Positions 1 to 11,493 of a stretch of DNA of 64,000 bases are shown here, one piece after another. The translations under genes were made by a program, and so were the position numbers. Location of the stretch: positions 186,001-250,000 of the forward strand of contig NZ_VFMS01000001.1 of NCBI RefSeq assembly GCF_006715165.1, in the 5' to 3' direction. The number at the start of each line of letters is the position of its first letter. The first letter of the stretch is position 1. Under the pieces are notes generated by a model. The model worked only from the letters and a program-made list of their open reading frames with translations, did not search any database and was not told where the DNA came from. The DNA comes from Arthrobacter sp. SLBN-122 (lineage in GTDB: Bacteria; Actinomycetota; Actinomycetes; Actinomycetales; Micrococcaceae).

Positions 1-196
1 GCGGGGGCATGGTGCGGCTGCGCCCCTTGGATACCAGCAGCATGGTGACGGCCTGCGGCGAGAACGCATCCGCGCCGATTCCGTACACGGTGTCCGTGGG
101 GAGCACGACGCACTTCTTCTCGCTGATGGCACGCTGGGCATGTTCCAGTCCCCGTGCCCGTTCGTCGTCAGTGGTGCAGTCATAAGTTGTGGTCAC
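1..196 (-). CDS. tsaC: L-threonylcarbamoyladenylate synthase (Sua5/TsaC), N-terminal part only
   Basis: The first 65 codons are present and the gene runs off the left edge. The translation begins VTTTYDCTTDDERARG and contains VLPTDTVYGIGADAFSP, the YrdC/Sua5 signature in which the PTDTVYG segment helps bind ATP and threonine. Enzymes of this family make threonylcarbamoyl-AMP for the t6A37 modification of ANN-decoding tRNAs in the cytoplasm. The GTG start (196) overlaps the prmC stop by four bases (GTGA), so it is translationally coupled to prmC. The prmC-tsaC order is common in bacteria. Whether a C-terminal Sua5 domain follows cannot be seen. Confidence 0.88.
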   Translation of the reverse strand, partial: MTTTYDCTTDDERARGLEHAQRAISEKKCVVLPTDTVYGIGADAFSPQAVTMLLVSKGRSRTMPP

Positions 197-1092
197 TGGC
201 CCATTCTTTCATTCGGTAGGGCCTGGTCCGCGAGCAGGGCGCTGGTGGCGCGCTCCTTGCCGTTGAGGTCCAGGTGCGTCGTGATGGTTGTCCAGGAGCC
301 CGTCCTGGCAAGCATTGCGGCGATCCAGCCGGACTGGACTTCCGCGTGTTCCATGACGAAGTAGCCCCCGGGACGCAGCAGCCGGGCCGCGGAGGCGGCG
401 GCCGCCGTCGGAAGTTCCATGCCGTCCGCTCCCCCGCCGTACAAAGCCTCCGGGGGGTCGTGCAGGGCTACTTCGGGTTCGTTGGGGATGGCTTCAGCGG
501 GGATGTACGGAGGATTCGAAACCACGACGTCGACCGTGCCGTTGAGTTCCGGAAAGGCGTTGCGCAGGTCCCCCATGACAAGGTTGACGCCCAGCGGGGC
601 GAGGTTTTTCGCAGCCCAGGCGTGCGCAAACGGGCTGAACTCGACGGCATGCACCTCGGCGCCCGGTACCTCATGCGCAAGGGAACCGGCGATGGCACCG
701 GAGCCGGTCCCAAGGTCCACGATCCGGGGGTGGGGCATGTCCCTGACGTGGTCGATGGCCAGCTGGACCACTGATTCGGTCTCCGGACGCGGGATGAACA
801 CCCCGGGCCCCACGGCCAGTTCCAGGTAGCGGAAATGCGCCACCCCGGTGATGTGCTGCAGCGGGACGCGGCGCGCACGTTCGGCCACAAGGGCTTCGTA
901 GCCTTCGGGCGCCGGCGTATCACCGAGCATCAGGGAGCGGAGCCGCCCCAGCCCGACGTTGAGGAGATGGTCCGCCAGCAGCTCCGCGTCCACACGGGGA
1001 CTGGGGACACCGGCCTCGGCCAGTATTGCCGCGGCCTCGCGGACCGCCGCGGCCAGGGACTGGGAAGGCGCCGGGGAGGCGGGCTCAGTCAT
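193..1092 (-). CDS. prmC: Peptide chain release factor N5-glutamine methyltransferase PrmC (HemK)
   Basis: About 299 residues. It has the SAM-binding loop VDLGTGSGAIAGSLA in the middle and the glutamine-binding VSNPPYIP motif (NPPY) that defines N5-glutamine methyltransferases. PrmC methylates the glutamine of the GGQ motif in RF1 and RF2, and prfA lies immediately upstream in the same operon. I chose the ATG at 1092 because GGGAG sits about 7 bases before it; an in-frame codon at 1140 would overlap the end of prfA. The N-terminal helical domain (about residues 10-80) is of normal length. The stop overlaps the start of tsaC. Confidence 0.95.
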   Translation of the reverse strand: MTEPASPAPSQSLAAAVREAAAILAEAGVPSPRVDAELLADHLLNVGLGRLRSLMLGDTPAPEGYEALVAERARRVPLQHITGVAHFRYLELAVGPGVFIPRPETESVVQLAIDHVRDMPHPRIVDLGTGSGAIAGSLAHEVPGAEVHAVEFSPFAHAWAAKNLAPLGVNLVMGDLRNAFPELNGTVDVVVSNPPYIPAEAIPNEPEVALHDPPEALYGGGADGMELPTAAAASAARLLRPGGYFVMEHAEVQSGWIAAMLARTGSWTTITTHLDLNGKERATSALLADQALPNERMGQ

Positions 1093-1105
1093 GCAAAGCT
1101 CCCGG

Positions 1106-2179
1106 TCAGTCGCCGATGGCGTCCAGCCGCGCCTGCTCATCCATCTCGATGGCGGACTGGATCACCGGTTCCAGGTCCCCGTTCATGACCTGGTCAAGGT
1201 TGTAGGCCTTGTAGCCGGTGCGGTGGTCAGCGATCCGGTTTTCCGGGTAGTTGTAGGTCCGGATGCGCTCCGAGCGGTCCATGGTGCGGATCTGGGACTT
1301 GCGCTGGGCAGAATTCTCGGCGTCGATCTGCTCCTGCTGGTGCGCAAGGATGCGGGCGCGCAGGACGCGCATGCCGGCTTCGCGGTTCTGCAGCTGGGAT
1401 TTCTCGTTTTGCATGGCCACCACGATCCCGGTGGGAAGGTGGGTGATGCGGACGGCGGAGTCCGTGGTGTTAACGGACTGCCCGCCGGGGCCGGAGGAGC
1501 GGTAGACGTCGATCTTGAGGTCGTTCGGGCTGATTTCGAGCTCTTCCGGCTCGTCCACTTCCGGCAGGACCAGCACGCCGGCGGCGGAGGTGTGGATGCG
1601 GCCCTGGGATTCCGTAACCGGGACGCGCTGGACGCGGTGCACGCCGCCCTCGAACTTGAGCCGGGCGTACACGCCCTCGGCGGGGTCATTCGAGTTGCCC
1701 TTGACGGCCACCTGGACGTCCTTGTAGCCGCCAAGGTCGGACTCGGTGGCGGAAATGATTTCGGTCTTCCAGCCGCGGGACTCCGCGTACCGGGTGTACA
1801 TGCGCAGCAGGTCGCCGGCGAACAGGGCAGCCTCGTCGCCACCTTCACCGCCCTTGACTTCAAGGATCACGTTGCGGGCATCATCGGGATCGCGCGGAAT
1901 CAGCAGGCGGCGGAGCTTGGCGGCAGCAATCTCCAGAGCGGCTTCGAGTTCAGGCACCTCGGCAGCGAACTCAGGATCCTCCGAGGCCATTTCCTTGGCA
2001 GCAGCAAGGTCGTCCCGGATGCCTTCCCACCTGTGGTAGGCCTCAACAATGCCATTAAGCTGAGCCGAACGCCGCCCGAGCTTCCGGGCAAGCCGCTGGT
2101 CAGCATAAACAGCAGGATCCCCCAGCTGCGCCTGGATAGCATCATGCTCATCAAGCAGGCCCTGTACGGACTCAAACAT
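1106..2179 (-). CDS. prfA: Peptide chain release factor 1 (RF1)
   Basis: 357 residues, normal for RF1. The peptidyl-transferase motif [17 protein letters not shown] is present, with the GGQ at 232-234. The codon-recognition region has the RF1-type P-x-T tripeptide (PVT, in [14 protein letters not shown]) rather than the SPF of RF2, so it should read UAA/UAG. It lies 13 bases upstream of prmC, which would methylate Q234. The gene for RF2 is at the other end of this window. A 185-bp gap with a long palindrome separates it from rho. Confidence 0.98.
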   Translation of the reverse strand: MFESVQGLLDEHDAIQAQLGDPAVYADQRLARKLGRRSAQLNGIVEAYHRWEGIRDDLAAAKEMASEDPEFAAEVPELEAALEIAAAKLRRLLIPRDPDDARNVILEVKGGEGGDEAALFAGDLLRMYTRYAESRGWKTEIISATESDLGGYKDVQVAVKGNSNDPAEGVYARLKFEGGVHRVQRVPVTESQGRIHTSAAGVLVLPEVDEPEELEISPNDLKIDVYRSSGPGGQSVNTTDSAVRITHLPTGIVVAMQNEKSQLQNREAGMRVLRARILAHQQEQIDAENSAQRKSQIRTMDRSERIRTYNYPENRIADHRTGYKAYNLDQVMNGDLEPVIQSAIEMDEQARLDAIGD

Positions 2180-2240
2180 TTTTCAAAACCTCTTTCGACT
2201 TGCACAAGTCTAGTAATGCGACAAGGTGGGTTAACGCCGA

Positions 2241-2356
2241 ACCGCTCAAAATATGCCGGCCAGGGAGTGGCTTCGGGCTTGCCGGAGCTGGGTGGCCTGG
2301 GATCGTAGATCGCAAGCCACCCGGCGTAGGGGCGGGGCCGGCATATTTTGAGCGGT
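2241..2356. repeat. 116-bp palindromic intergenic element with perfect 21-bp terminal inverted repeats
   Basis: The arms 2241-2261 and 2336-2356 are exact reverse complements; the core reads CGCTCAAAATATGCCGG on the left. The 74-bp spacer holds an inner hairpin (GGGTGGCCT at about 2290 against AAGCCACCC at about 2314) around GATCGTAGATC. The A/T-rich arm core contrasts with its GC-rich surroundings. The element fills most of the rho-prfA gap. No coding sequence was found in it. It could be a REP/MITE-like mobile palindrome, or an RNA hairpin that separates the two genes; it is too long and lacks the T-tract of a simple terminator. Confidence 0.8.
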
Positions 2357-2364
2357 GAGCTCAG

Positions 2365-4506
<2,142 letters not shown>

Positions 4507-4799
4507 GAAGGATCCTTCCCCCTCGACGGCGTCCAGACTGGGAGCTGGGCGCGATGATTTGATCTGGGCTGCAGTTCAGATCTGCAGCCGGGATTTCGGC
4601 CTTGCCGGTTGGATTTCGGCCAGCAGGGCCGGATACTGATTCACCTTGCGCTGCGCCCAAGGCACAACGCCGGGCTGACGGTTCAGGGGCAGTTGGATGC
4701 TGCAGATTCCTGCGACAGACCAAGCAGGCGGCACCGGAATACATTCACAGTGGTAGATCAAATAGCAACTGAATGCAGGAGCAGATCAGATAGGCGGAA
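4507..4799 (-). promoter_or_regulatory. rho leader with strong hairpin and direct repeat
   Basis: No gene is supported in this gap between thrB and rho. It contains a perfect 8-bp inverted repeat, GGCTGCAG-7 nt-CTGCAGCC (4567-4589), about 60 bases upstream of the rho start. It also has two copies of GGATTTCGGCC (4591-4601 and 4611-4621). Rho genes are often autoregulated through their leaders, so this may be a promoter plus attenuation region. That role is inferred; no promoter hexamers could be assigned confidently. Confidence 0.4.
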
Positions 4800-5774
4800 T
4801 TACCGCCGGTGCAGTTCAACCTTAGCACCTTCGACGTCCACTGCCAGCTTCAGCACGCGCCAACCGATGTCCGGCGTGTTCTCCGCCGTATAGGCCTGGA
4901 TGAAGGCGAGGGCGTGGACTGCCTGCTCCTCGCCGTTTGCCAGTACCAGGACGGTGGGCCCGGCCCCGGAAACCACTGCGGCATAGCCCGCTTTGCGGAG
5001 TGCGCCGATCAAGGCGGCACTGGGCCGCATGGCGTCGGCTCGGTAGCTCTGGTGCAGGTAATCCTCGGTGCCCGGCAACAGGAATTCGGGGTTCTGCGTC
5101 AGTGCGTGGATCAGCAGGGCGGCGCGGCCGGAGTTCATGGCGGCCGCATGGTGTCCCACAGATGCCGGCAGCAGGGCGCGGGCCGCTTCGGTGGACAGTT
5201 CAAAGTTGGGTACCGCCACGATGGGGATAACGGACCCGGCCACGGTGGCACGGGTGCTGCTGTACTGCTCACTGTCCTGCCATGACAGCGCCAGTCCGCC
5301 GAAAAGGGCCGGTGCCACGTTGTCCGGATGGCCCTCCAGTTCACTGGTGAGCTGGAGGATCCAGTCCTTCCCGCGCTGGTCTTCGGCCGGCACCATGGCA
5401 TTGGCAGCCGAGACTGCGGCCACCACGGCAGATGCGGACGAGCCCAGTCCCCGGCCGTGCGGGTTGACGTTGTCGGCAACAACCTTCAGTCCGCCGTGCC
5501 GGTAACCCAGCCGCTCGAAAGCCGCGTCCATGGCGCGGACCACCAGGTGGCTGGCATCGCGCGGCAGGGTGTCAGCGCCCTCGCCGCGGAGCTCGAACAC
5601 GAGGTCGTCCGTGTCGAGGCTTTCCACGGTGAGGGTGTCGTGCAGGGCCAGTGCGAGCCCAAGGCTGTCATAGCCGGGGCCGAGGTTGGCGCTCGTGGCG
5701 GGGACCCTGACGGTGACGCGCTGCCCCGGCTCAATCAGGTGCAGTCCGACCGCGGCCTGCGAGGTGGTGTCCAA
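4800..5774 (-). CDS. thrB: Homoserine kinase
   Basis: 324 residues of the GHMP kinase family. The ATP-binding motif GRGLGSSASAVVAAVSAAN is at about residues 111-129, and the N-terminal RVPATSANLGPGYDSLG motif is typical of homoserine kinases. It phosphorylates L-homoserine to O-phosphohomoserine, the substrate of ThrC, whose gene ends two bases upstream. The start is an unusual TTG (5774), the only frame-compatible start next to the thrC stop; a GTG eight codons later would remove conserved sequence. It is the last biosynthetic gene before rho. Confidence 0.97.
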   Translation of the reverse strand: MDTTSQAAVGLHLIEPGQRVTVRVPATSANLGPGYDSLGLALALHDTLTVESLDTDDLVFELRGEGADTLPRDASHLVVRAMDAAFERLGYRHGGLKVVADNVNPHGRGLGSSASAVVAAVSAANAMVPAEDQRGKDWILQLTSELEGHPDNVAPALFGGLALSWQDSEQYSSTRATVAGSVIPIVAVPNFELSTEAARALLPASVGHHAAAMNSGRAALLIHALTQNPEFLLPGTEDYLHQSYRADAMRPSAALIGALRKAGYAAVVSGAGPTVLVLANGEEQAVHALAFIQAYTAENTPDIGWRVLKLAVDVEGAKVELHRR

Positions 5775-5776
5775 GG

Positions 5777-6883
5777 CTATTTTTCTTCCAGTCCCAGCTC
5801 AGCGGCAACGGTGACCACATCGTTCGGAACCTTGACGGGCTGGACGTCGCTGCCGTCCTCCGTGCGCAGGGCCCACTGGGGATCCTTCAGGCCGTGGCCG
5901 GTGACGGTGATGACGATGGTCTTGCCGGAGGGCACTTCGCCGGCGGCGTGCTTCTTGAGCAGACCGGCTACACCGGCGGCGGAGCCGGGCTCGACGAACA
6001 CGCCTTCACGGGATGACAGCCAGCGGTGGGCGTTCAGGATTTCCTCGTCGGTGACGGCTTCGATGAGTCCGCCGGATTCGTCGCGTGCGCCCACGGCTCC
6101 GTCCCAGGACGCGGGGTTTCCGATGCGGATGGCCGTGGCGATGGTGTCCGGCTCGGTGATGGGGTGGCCGGCTACGAACGGTGCTGCCCCGGCAGCCTGG
6201 AAGCCCCACATGGCGGGCGTCCTGGTGGAGACGGCGGGCAGGGTGCCGGATGTTTCGGACTCGAACGGAGCCGAGTACTCCTTGTAGCCCTTCCAGTACG
6301 CGGTGATGTTGCCAGCATTGCCCACGGGCAGGACGTGGATGTCCGGTGCGTCGCCCAGGGCGTCCACCACTTCGAAGGCGCCGGTTTTCTGGCCCTGGAT
6401 GCGGGCAGGATTGACGGAGTTGACCAGGAAGACGGGGTAGGACTCCCCCAGCTTGCGGGCGATGTCCAGGCAGGTGTCGAAGTTGCCGTCCACCTGGAGG
6501 AGGGTGGCGCCGTGGGCGATGGCCTGGCTGAGCTTGCCCATGGAGATCTTGCCTTCGGGCACCAGGACGGCGCACGTCAGGCCGGCGGCGGTTGCGTAGG
6601 CGGCGGCGGACGCGGAGGTGTTGCCGGTGGAAGCGCACACCACGGCTTTGGCGCCCGAGGCCACCGCCGCCGTCATGGCCATGGTCATGCCCCGGTCCTT
6701 GAAGGAACCGGTGGGGTTCATTCCCTCCACCTTCAGGTAGACGTCGGAACCGGTGAGTTCGGAGAGCTTCTGCGCGTGCACCAGCGGGGTGCCGCCCTCG
6801 CCAAGGGTGATCACCCTGGTGGACTCCGTCACGGGCAGACGGTCAGCGTATTCGCGGATGACACCGCGCCATTGGTGAGCCAC
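5777..6883 (-). CDS. thrC: Threonine synthase
   Basis: 368 residues, PLP-dependent fold type II. The Schiff-base lysine is K62 in [11 protein letters not shown]; the phosphate-binding glycine loop is PVGNAGN. It converts O-phosphohomoserine to threonine in the cytoplasm. The GTG start follows the hom stop directly (TAAGTG), with AAGGAG about 7 bases upstream inside hom, so expression is tightly coupled. It is the short (~350-residue) actinobacterial/Bacillus type, not the longer plant/E. coli type. Confidence 0.97.
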   Translation of the reverse strand: MAHQWRGVIREYADRLPVTESTRVITLGEGGTPLVHAQKLSELTGSDVYLKVEGMNPTGSFKDRGMTMAMTAAVASGAKAVVCASTGNTSASAAAYATAAGLTCAVLVPEGKISMGKLSQAIAHGATLLQVDGNFDTCLDIARKLGESYPVFLVNSVNPARIQGQKTGAFEVVDALGDAPDIHVLPVGNAGNITAYWKGYKEYSAPFESETSGTLPAVSTRTPAMWGFQAAGAAPFVAGHPITEPDTIATAIRIGNPASWDGAVGARDESGGLIEAVTDEEILNAHRWLSSREGVFVEPGSAAGVAGLLKKHAAGEVPSGKTIVITVTGHGLKDPQWALRTEDGSDVQPVKVPNDVVTVAAELGLEEK

Positions 6884-8200
6884 TTAGACTCCTTCTACCC
6901 GCAAAACGGATGTAACTGAATTGATGACGTCCAGGCCCTTCACGGCCTCGACGGTGGCTGCAAGGGCAGCCTCTGACGCGCGGTGGGTGACAATCCGCAG
7001 TTCGGCCGACTCCACGTTGGATTCCGAATCCCGGTGGATGGTTTGCCGCATGATTTCGATGGACACACCGTGCCCGGCAAAGAGCTGGGCGATCTTCGCC
7101 AGCACGCCCGGCTGGTCCGCGACGTCCAGGCCGATGTAATAGCTGGTGGTGGCGGCGTCGATGGGAAGCGCCGGAACATGGCCAGTGGTGGTTTCGGTGC
7201 GTCCAGGGCCGCCCAGGACCAGGCGGCGGGCTGCCGAGACGAGGTCGCCCAGCACGGCGGATGCCGTGGGGGTGCCGCCGGCGCCCTGGCCGTAGAACAT
7301 CAGCTCACCGGCGTTTTCGGCCTCGATGAACACGGCGTTGAATGCCCCGTGCACGGCGGCAAGCGGGTGTTCGCGCGGCAGCAGCGTGGGGTGGACGCGG
7401 ACGGACACGCCTTCCTTGCCGTCGGCACCGGTCAGTTTCTCCGCGATGGCCAGCAGCTTGATGACGAAACCGGCATCCTTGGCAGCGGCGATGTCCGCGG
7501 CGCTGACGGACGTAATGCCTTCACAATGGACGTCGTCCAGGGCGAAGCGGGTGTGGAAGGACAACGACGCCAGGATGGCGGCCTTCGCTGCAGCGTCGTG
7601 GCCTTCGACGTCGGCGGTGGGGTCCGCCTCGGCGTAGCCAAGGCGCTGGGCCTCGGCGAGGGCGTCGGAGAACTGGGCGCCGGTGGTGTCCATCTGGTCA
7701 AGGATGAAGTTGGTGGTGCCGTTGACGATGCCCAGCACCCGGGTGATCCGGTCGCCCGAGAGGCTGTCGCGGATGGGGCGGAGGATGGGGATGGCTCCGG
7801 CCACGGCGGCTTCGTAGGACAGCTGGACGCCTGCCTTGTCCGCCTCTTCGTAGAGGGTGGGTCCGTCCTGTGCCAGGAGCGCCTTGTTGCCCGTGACCAC
7901 GCATGCGCCGTTGCGCAGCGCGGAGAGGATCAGCGTGCGGGCCGGTTCAATGCCGCCCATCAGTTCGATCACCAGGTCGGCGTCCTTGACCAGGGTGTCG
8001 GCGTCGGTGGTGAAAAGCTCCTGCGGCAGGTCCACGTCGCGCGGGGCGTTGACGTTGCGCACGGCAATGCCGCTGAGTTGCAGGCGGGCACCGGTGCGGG
8101 CAGCGAGGGCATCCGCGTCCTCAATGAGGATCCGCGCAACCTGGGCCCCAACGTTGCCACAGCCCAGCAGGGCCACTTTCAGCGTTCGCATTTCCGTCAT
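6884..8200 (-). CDS. hom: Homoserine dehydrogenase
   Basis: 438 residues. The N-terminal NAD(P) loop is VALLGCGNVGAQVA (about 9-22). The catalytic domain follows, with VTGNKALLA and YEAAVAGAIPILRPI, and a C-terminal ACT domain (about 355-435, YYIGLDVADQPGVLAKIAQL) is expected to bind threonine for feedback inhibition. It reduces aspartate semialdehyde to homoserine. The ATG start adjoins the lysA stop (TGA at 8201-8203), with no gap. It lacks an aspartokinase fusion. Confidence 0.98.
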   Translation of the reverse strand: MTEMRTLKVALLGCGNVGAQVARILIEDADALAARTGARLQLSGIAVRNVNAPRDVDLPQELFTTDADTLVKDADLVIELMGGIEPARTLILSALRNGACVVTGNKALLAQDGPTLYEEADKAGVQLSYEAAVAGAIPILRPIRDSLSGDRITRVLGIVNGTTNFILDQMDTTGAQFSDALAEAQRLGYAEADPTADVEGHDAAAKAAILASLSFHTRFALDDVHCEGITSVSAADIAAAKDAGFVIKLLAIAEKLTGADGKEGVSVRVHPTLLPREHPLAAVHGAFNAVFIEAENAGELMFYGQGAGGTPTASAVLGDLVSAARRLVLGGPGRTETTTGHVPALPIDAATTSYYIGLDVADQPGVLAKIAQLFAGHGVSIEIMRQTIHRDSESNVESAELRIVTHRASEAALAATVEAVKGLDVINSVTSVLRVEGV

Positions 8201-9673
8201 TCAGGCTCCCATATCGCGGTTCAGCAGGTCTTCTTCGGTTTCCCCGCGGACAATCAGCCGGGCAGATCCGTCGCGCACCGCGACAACGCCCGGCCGGGCC
8301 AGATAGTTGTAGTTGCTCGAGAGGGCCCAGCAGTAGGCGCCGGTTCCCGGTACAGCAAGCAGATCACCGGCTGCCACGTCCTCGGGCAGATATACATCTC
8401 TAACAACTATGTCGCCGCTCTCGCAATGTTTGCCCACCACGCGGGACAGTTGCGGAGCCGCGTCGGACGTGCGCGAGGCCAGAACGGCCGAATAATCCGC
8501 GTCGTACAGCACCGGCCGGGCGTTATCGCTCATACCGCCGTCAACCGAAACATACCGGCGCGGATACGTAACGTTGTTGCCCGCGTCACCGTCGGCGGAA
8601 GCCGCAGGGGCATCCACGCGCACGGTCTTCAACGTGCCCACCTCGTACAGGGTGAAGGTGGTGCTGCCCACGATGGCGCGGCCGGGCTCGATGGAGATAC
8701 GGGGCGCGTCAATGCCCAGCTCGGCGCAGGTTGAACGCACGACGGCGGCCATCGCCGTCGCGATTTCTGCTGCGGGGCGCGGGGTGTCCACCGGGGTGTA
8801 GGCGATCCCGTACCCGCCGCCGAGGTCCAGTTCGGGCATGGTGATGGAGTACTTGTCCTGCATGGCGGCCAGGAAGCGCAGGAGCTTCTGGGCGGCCAGG
8901 GCAAACCCGTCAGGTTCGAAGATCTGCGAGCCGATGTGGCAGTGCAGGCCCAGCAGTTCGATGCCTGGGTGTGCTGCTGCCGCCGCCACTGCTTCCTCGG
9001 CGGCGGAGATGCCGGCCTCATCGGTGGTGTCAGCCGCCATGGAGAGGCCGAACTTCTGATCCTCGTGGGCGGTGGCGATGAATTCGTGCGTGTGGGCGTG
9101 GACGCCGGGGGTAAGCCGAAGCATGACCTTCGCCTGTTCACCGCGGGCCTGGGCAATGCTGCCCACGCGCTTCAGTTCGGCCAGGCTGTCCACCACGATC
9201 CGGCCCAGGCCCATGTCGAGGGCCCGGTGGATCTCGCCGTCGGACTTGTTGTTGCCGTGCAGGGCGACGTCCGCACCGGGAATCCCCGCACGATAGGCCA
9301 CGGCGAGTTCCCCGCCGGATGCCGTATCAAGGCGCAGCCCTTCCTCCTCCACCCACCGGACAACCGAGGTGCACAGGAACGACTTTCCGGCGTAGTAGAC
9401 GTCCACTCCCCCGCAGATGTCCGCGAACGCGTCATTGAACGCGTCGCTGAAGGCCCTGGCCCGGGCACGGAAGTCGTTCTCGCTCATCACGAAAAGGGGC
9501 GTGCCGTACTGCCGCTGCAGCTCGCTGACGGGGACACCGTCAATGCTGATTTCGCCATCTTCGTTGCGCGCCACGTCACGGGCCCACATGGGCTGGTGGA
9601 GGGCATTGAGGTCCGCCGGAACGGCGAGCCATTCCGGGGCAAGCGGAGAACCTTGTGCTCCTGTGTGCGTCAT
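8201..9673 (-). CDS. lysA: Diaminopimelate decarboxylase
   Basis: 490 residues, alanine-racemase-like fold type III PLP enzyme. The PLP lysine is K97 in VYYAGKSFLC. Other signatures are LHCHIGSQIFEP, DLGGGYGIAYTP, SIEPGRAIVG and the C-terminal VGKHCESGDIVVRD, whose cysteine and neighbours help bind substrate. It makes L-lysine from meso-diaminopimelate, branching from the same aspartate pathway as hom-thrC-thrB. Five bases separate it from argS; the argS-lysA pairing is common in actinobacteria. Confidence 0.98.
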   Translation of the reverse strand: MTHTGAQGSPLAPEWLAVPADLNALHQPMWARDVARNEDGEISIDGVPVSELQRQYGTPLFVMSENDFRARARAFSDAFNDAFADICGGVDVYYAGKSFLCTSVVRWVEEEGLRLDTASGGELAVAYRAGIPGADVALHGNNKSDGEIHRALDMGLGRIVVDSLAELKRVGSIAQARGEQAKVMLRLTPGVHAHTHEFIATAHEDQKFGLSMAADTTDEAGISAAEEAVAAAAAHPGIELLGLHCHIGSQIFEPDGFALAAQKLLRFLAAMQDKYSITMPELDLGGGYGIAYTPVDTPRPAAEIATAMAAVVRSTCAELGIDAPRISIEPGRAIVGSTTFTLYEVGTLKTVRVDAPAASADGDAGNNVTYPRRYVSVDGGMSDNARPVLYDADYSAVLASRTSDAAPQLSRVVGKHCESGDIVVRDVYLPEDVAAGDLLAVPGTGAYCWALSSNYNYLARPGVVAVRDGSARLIVRGETEEDLLNRDMGA

Positions 9674-9678
9674 CAGTC

Positions 9679-11328
9679 CTACATCCGTTCCGGGGCTGAA
9701 ACGCCCAGCAGGTCAAGTCCGTTGGCCAGCACCTGGCTGGTGGCGTCGTTGAGCCACAGCCGGGTGCGGTTGAGGTCGGTCACCGCTTCGTCACCCATGG
9801 GGGCAATGCGGCAGGCGTCGTACCAGCGGTGGTAGGCCCCGGCGATGGCTTCCAGGTGGCGGGCCACGCGGTGCGGTTCGCGCAGCTCTGCCGCCTTGGC
9901 CACGATGGACGGGTAGCTGCCGAGGTAGGACAACAGCTCGTTTTCGGTGGCGTGGTCCAGCAGCGAGGCCTCGAATGCGGAGCGGTCCACGCCTGCATCC
10001 ACCGCATTGCGTGCGGCGCCGCGCGAACGGGCATGCGCGTACTGCACGTAGAACACAGGGTTCTCGTTGCTGTGCTTCTTCAACAGCTCCGGATCAAGGG
10101 TCAGCGGCGAGTCGGCCGGGAACCGGGCCAGGGAGTAGCGGACGGCGTCCTTGCCCAGCCAGTCGATCAGGTCCTTGAGCTCGATGATGTTGCCGGCACG
10201 CTTGGACAGCTTGGCTCCGTTAACGGACACCAGCTGGCCGATCAGGACCTCGATGTTCATTTCGGGGTCATCGCCCGCAGCGGCAGCGATGGCCTTCAGC
10301 CGGTTGATGTAGCCGTGGTGGTCAGCGCCCAGAAGGTAGATCTTTTCGGTGAAACCGCGGTCCTTCTTGGACAGGTAGTAGGCGGCATCCGCGGCGAAGT
10401 ACGTGGGCTCACCGTTCGCACGGATCATCACGCGGTCCTTGTCATCGCCAAAGTCCGTGGTCCGCAGCCAGACCGCACCGCCGTCGTCGAACACGTGACC
10501 CTGTTCACGAAGGCGGGCCACGGCACTTTCGATGGCACCGGCGTCGTGCAGTTCCTGCTCCGAGAAGAAGACGTCGAACTCCACGCCGAAGTCCGCCAGG
10601 GTGGCCTTGATGTCCTTCATCTGCGCTTCGTAGGCGGCGGCGCGGATGACCGGCAGCGCAGCCACCTCGGTAAGTTCGCGGATGTCCGGGTGCGCGGTGA
10701 GCACCTCGTGGCCAAGGTCTGCGATGTACTGGCCCGGGTAGCCGCCGTCGGGCACGGGAAGGCCGTGCAGCCGGTTGTAGACCGAGTGCGCGAAGGTGTT
10801 CATCTGCGAGCCGGCGTCGTTGATGTAGTACTCGGCTGTGACGTCGGCACCGGAGGCGCGCAGCACGCGGGCAATCGAATCCCCCAGCGCAGCCCAGCGG
10901 GTGTGCCCGATGTGCAGCGGGCCGGTGGGGTTTGCGGACACGAATTCCATGTTGACCGTGTGCCCGGCGAGCGCCGTGTTGGTCCCGTAGCCCTTGCCGG
11001 CCTCGACGATAACCTTTGCCAATGCACCGGCGGCTGCGGCGTCCACGGTGATGTTCAGGAAGCCCGGGCCTGCGATGTCCACTGCGGAGACACCGTTGAT
11101 TGACTTGAGGCGGGCGCTGAGCACGCTGGCAAATTCGCGCGGGTTGGTGCCCGCCTGCTTGGCCAGCTGCAGGGCGATGTTGGTGGCCCAGTCGCCGTGG
11201 TCCCGGTTCTTGGGCCGCTCCACGCGCACGTCCTCGGGGACTGCTGATGCCGCAAGGGCGATCTCGCCGGCGGCGACGGCGTCCTTGAGGCAGGCGGATA
11301 TGGCGAGGGAAAGTTCTTCGGGAGTCAC
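9679..11328 (-). CDS. argS: Arginyl-tRNA synthetase
   Basis: 549 residues, class I. An Arg-tRNA synthetase N-terminal additional domain (about 1-100) precedes ANPTGPLHIGHTRWA, which carries the HIGH motif. The KMSKS equivalent is GAKLSKRAGN, and the C-terminal DALR anticodon-binding domain ends ...LLGVSAPERM. The GTG start (11328) is the first gene of the leftward array and faces away from the flavin redox cluster. No T-box was seen upstream. Confidence 0.97.
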   Translation of the reverse strand: MTPEELSLAISACLKDAVAAGEIALAASAVPEDVRVERPKNRDHGDWATNIALQLAKQAGTNPREFASVLSARLKSINGVSAVDIAGPGFLNITVDAAAAGALAKVIVEAGKGYGTNTALAGHTVNMEFVSANPTGPLHIGHTRWAALGDSIARVLRASGADVTAEYYINDAGSQMNTFAHSVYNRLHGLPVPDGGYPGQYIADLGHEVLTAHPDIRELTEVAALPVIRAAAYEAQMKDIKATLADFGVEFDVFFSEQELHDAGAIESAVARLREQGHVFDDGGAVWLRTTDFGDDKDRVMIRANGEPTYFAADAAYYLSKKDRGFTEKIYLLGADHHGYINRLKAIAAAAGDDPEMNIEVLIGQLVSVNGAKLSKRAGNIIELKDLIDWLGKDAVRYSLARFPADSPLTLDPELLKKHSNENPVFYVQYAHARSRGAARNAVDAGVDRSAFEASLLDHATENELLSYLGSYPSIVAKAAELREPHRVARHLEAIAGAYHRWYDACRIAPMGDEAVTDLNRTRLWLNDATSQVLANGLDLLGVSAPERM

Positions 11329-11434
11329 CCCTCTAGACTACCGGGGGCCAGTGACAGCAAAGAATTTGGCGCACATCGCCGGCCGTTCCGGCCGTACCGG
11401 AAGAGTGCGGTGAACCATTCGCGTGGATCCGGCG

Positions 11435-11463
11435 TTGACTAAACCGTAGCGAAAGTGAACGGT
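11435..11463 (+). promoter_or_regulatory. Possible promoter of the flavin redox operon
   Basis: TTGACT at 11435-11440 matches a -35 element. The following sequence offers only a poor -10 (AACGGT 17 bases later, or TACAGC 20 bases later). The position, 30-60 bases before the lipoprotein ATG, is suitable. The call rests mainly on the -35. Confidence 0.25.
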
Positions 11464-11493
11464 ACAGCCCCAAAAAGTGAAACGAGAGCCTTC

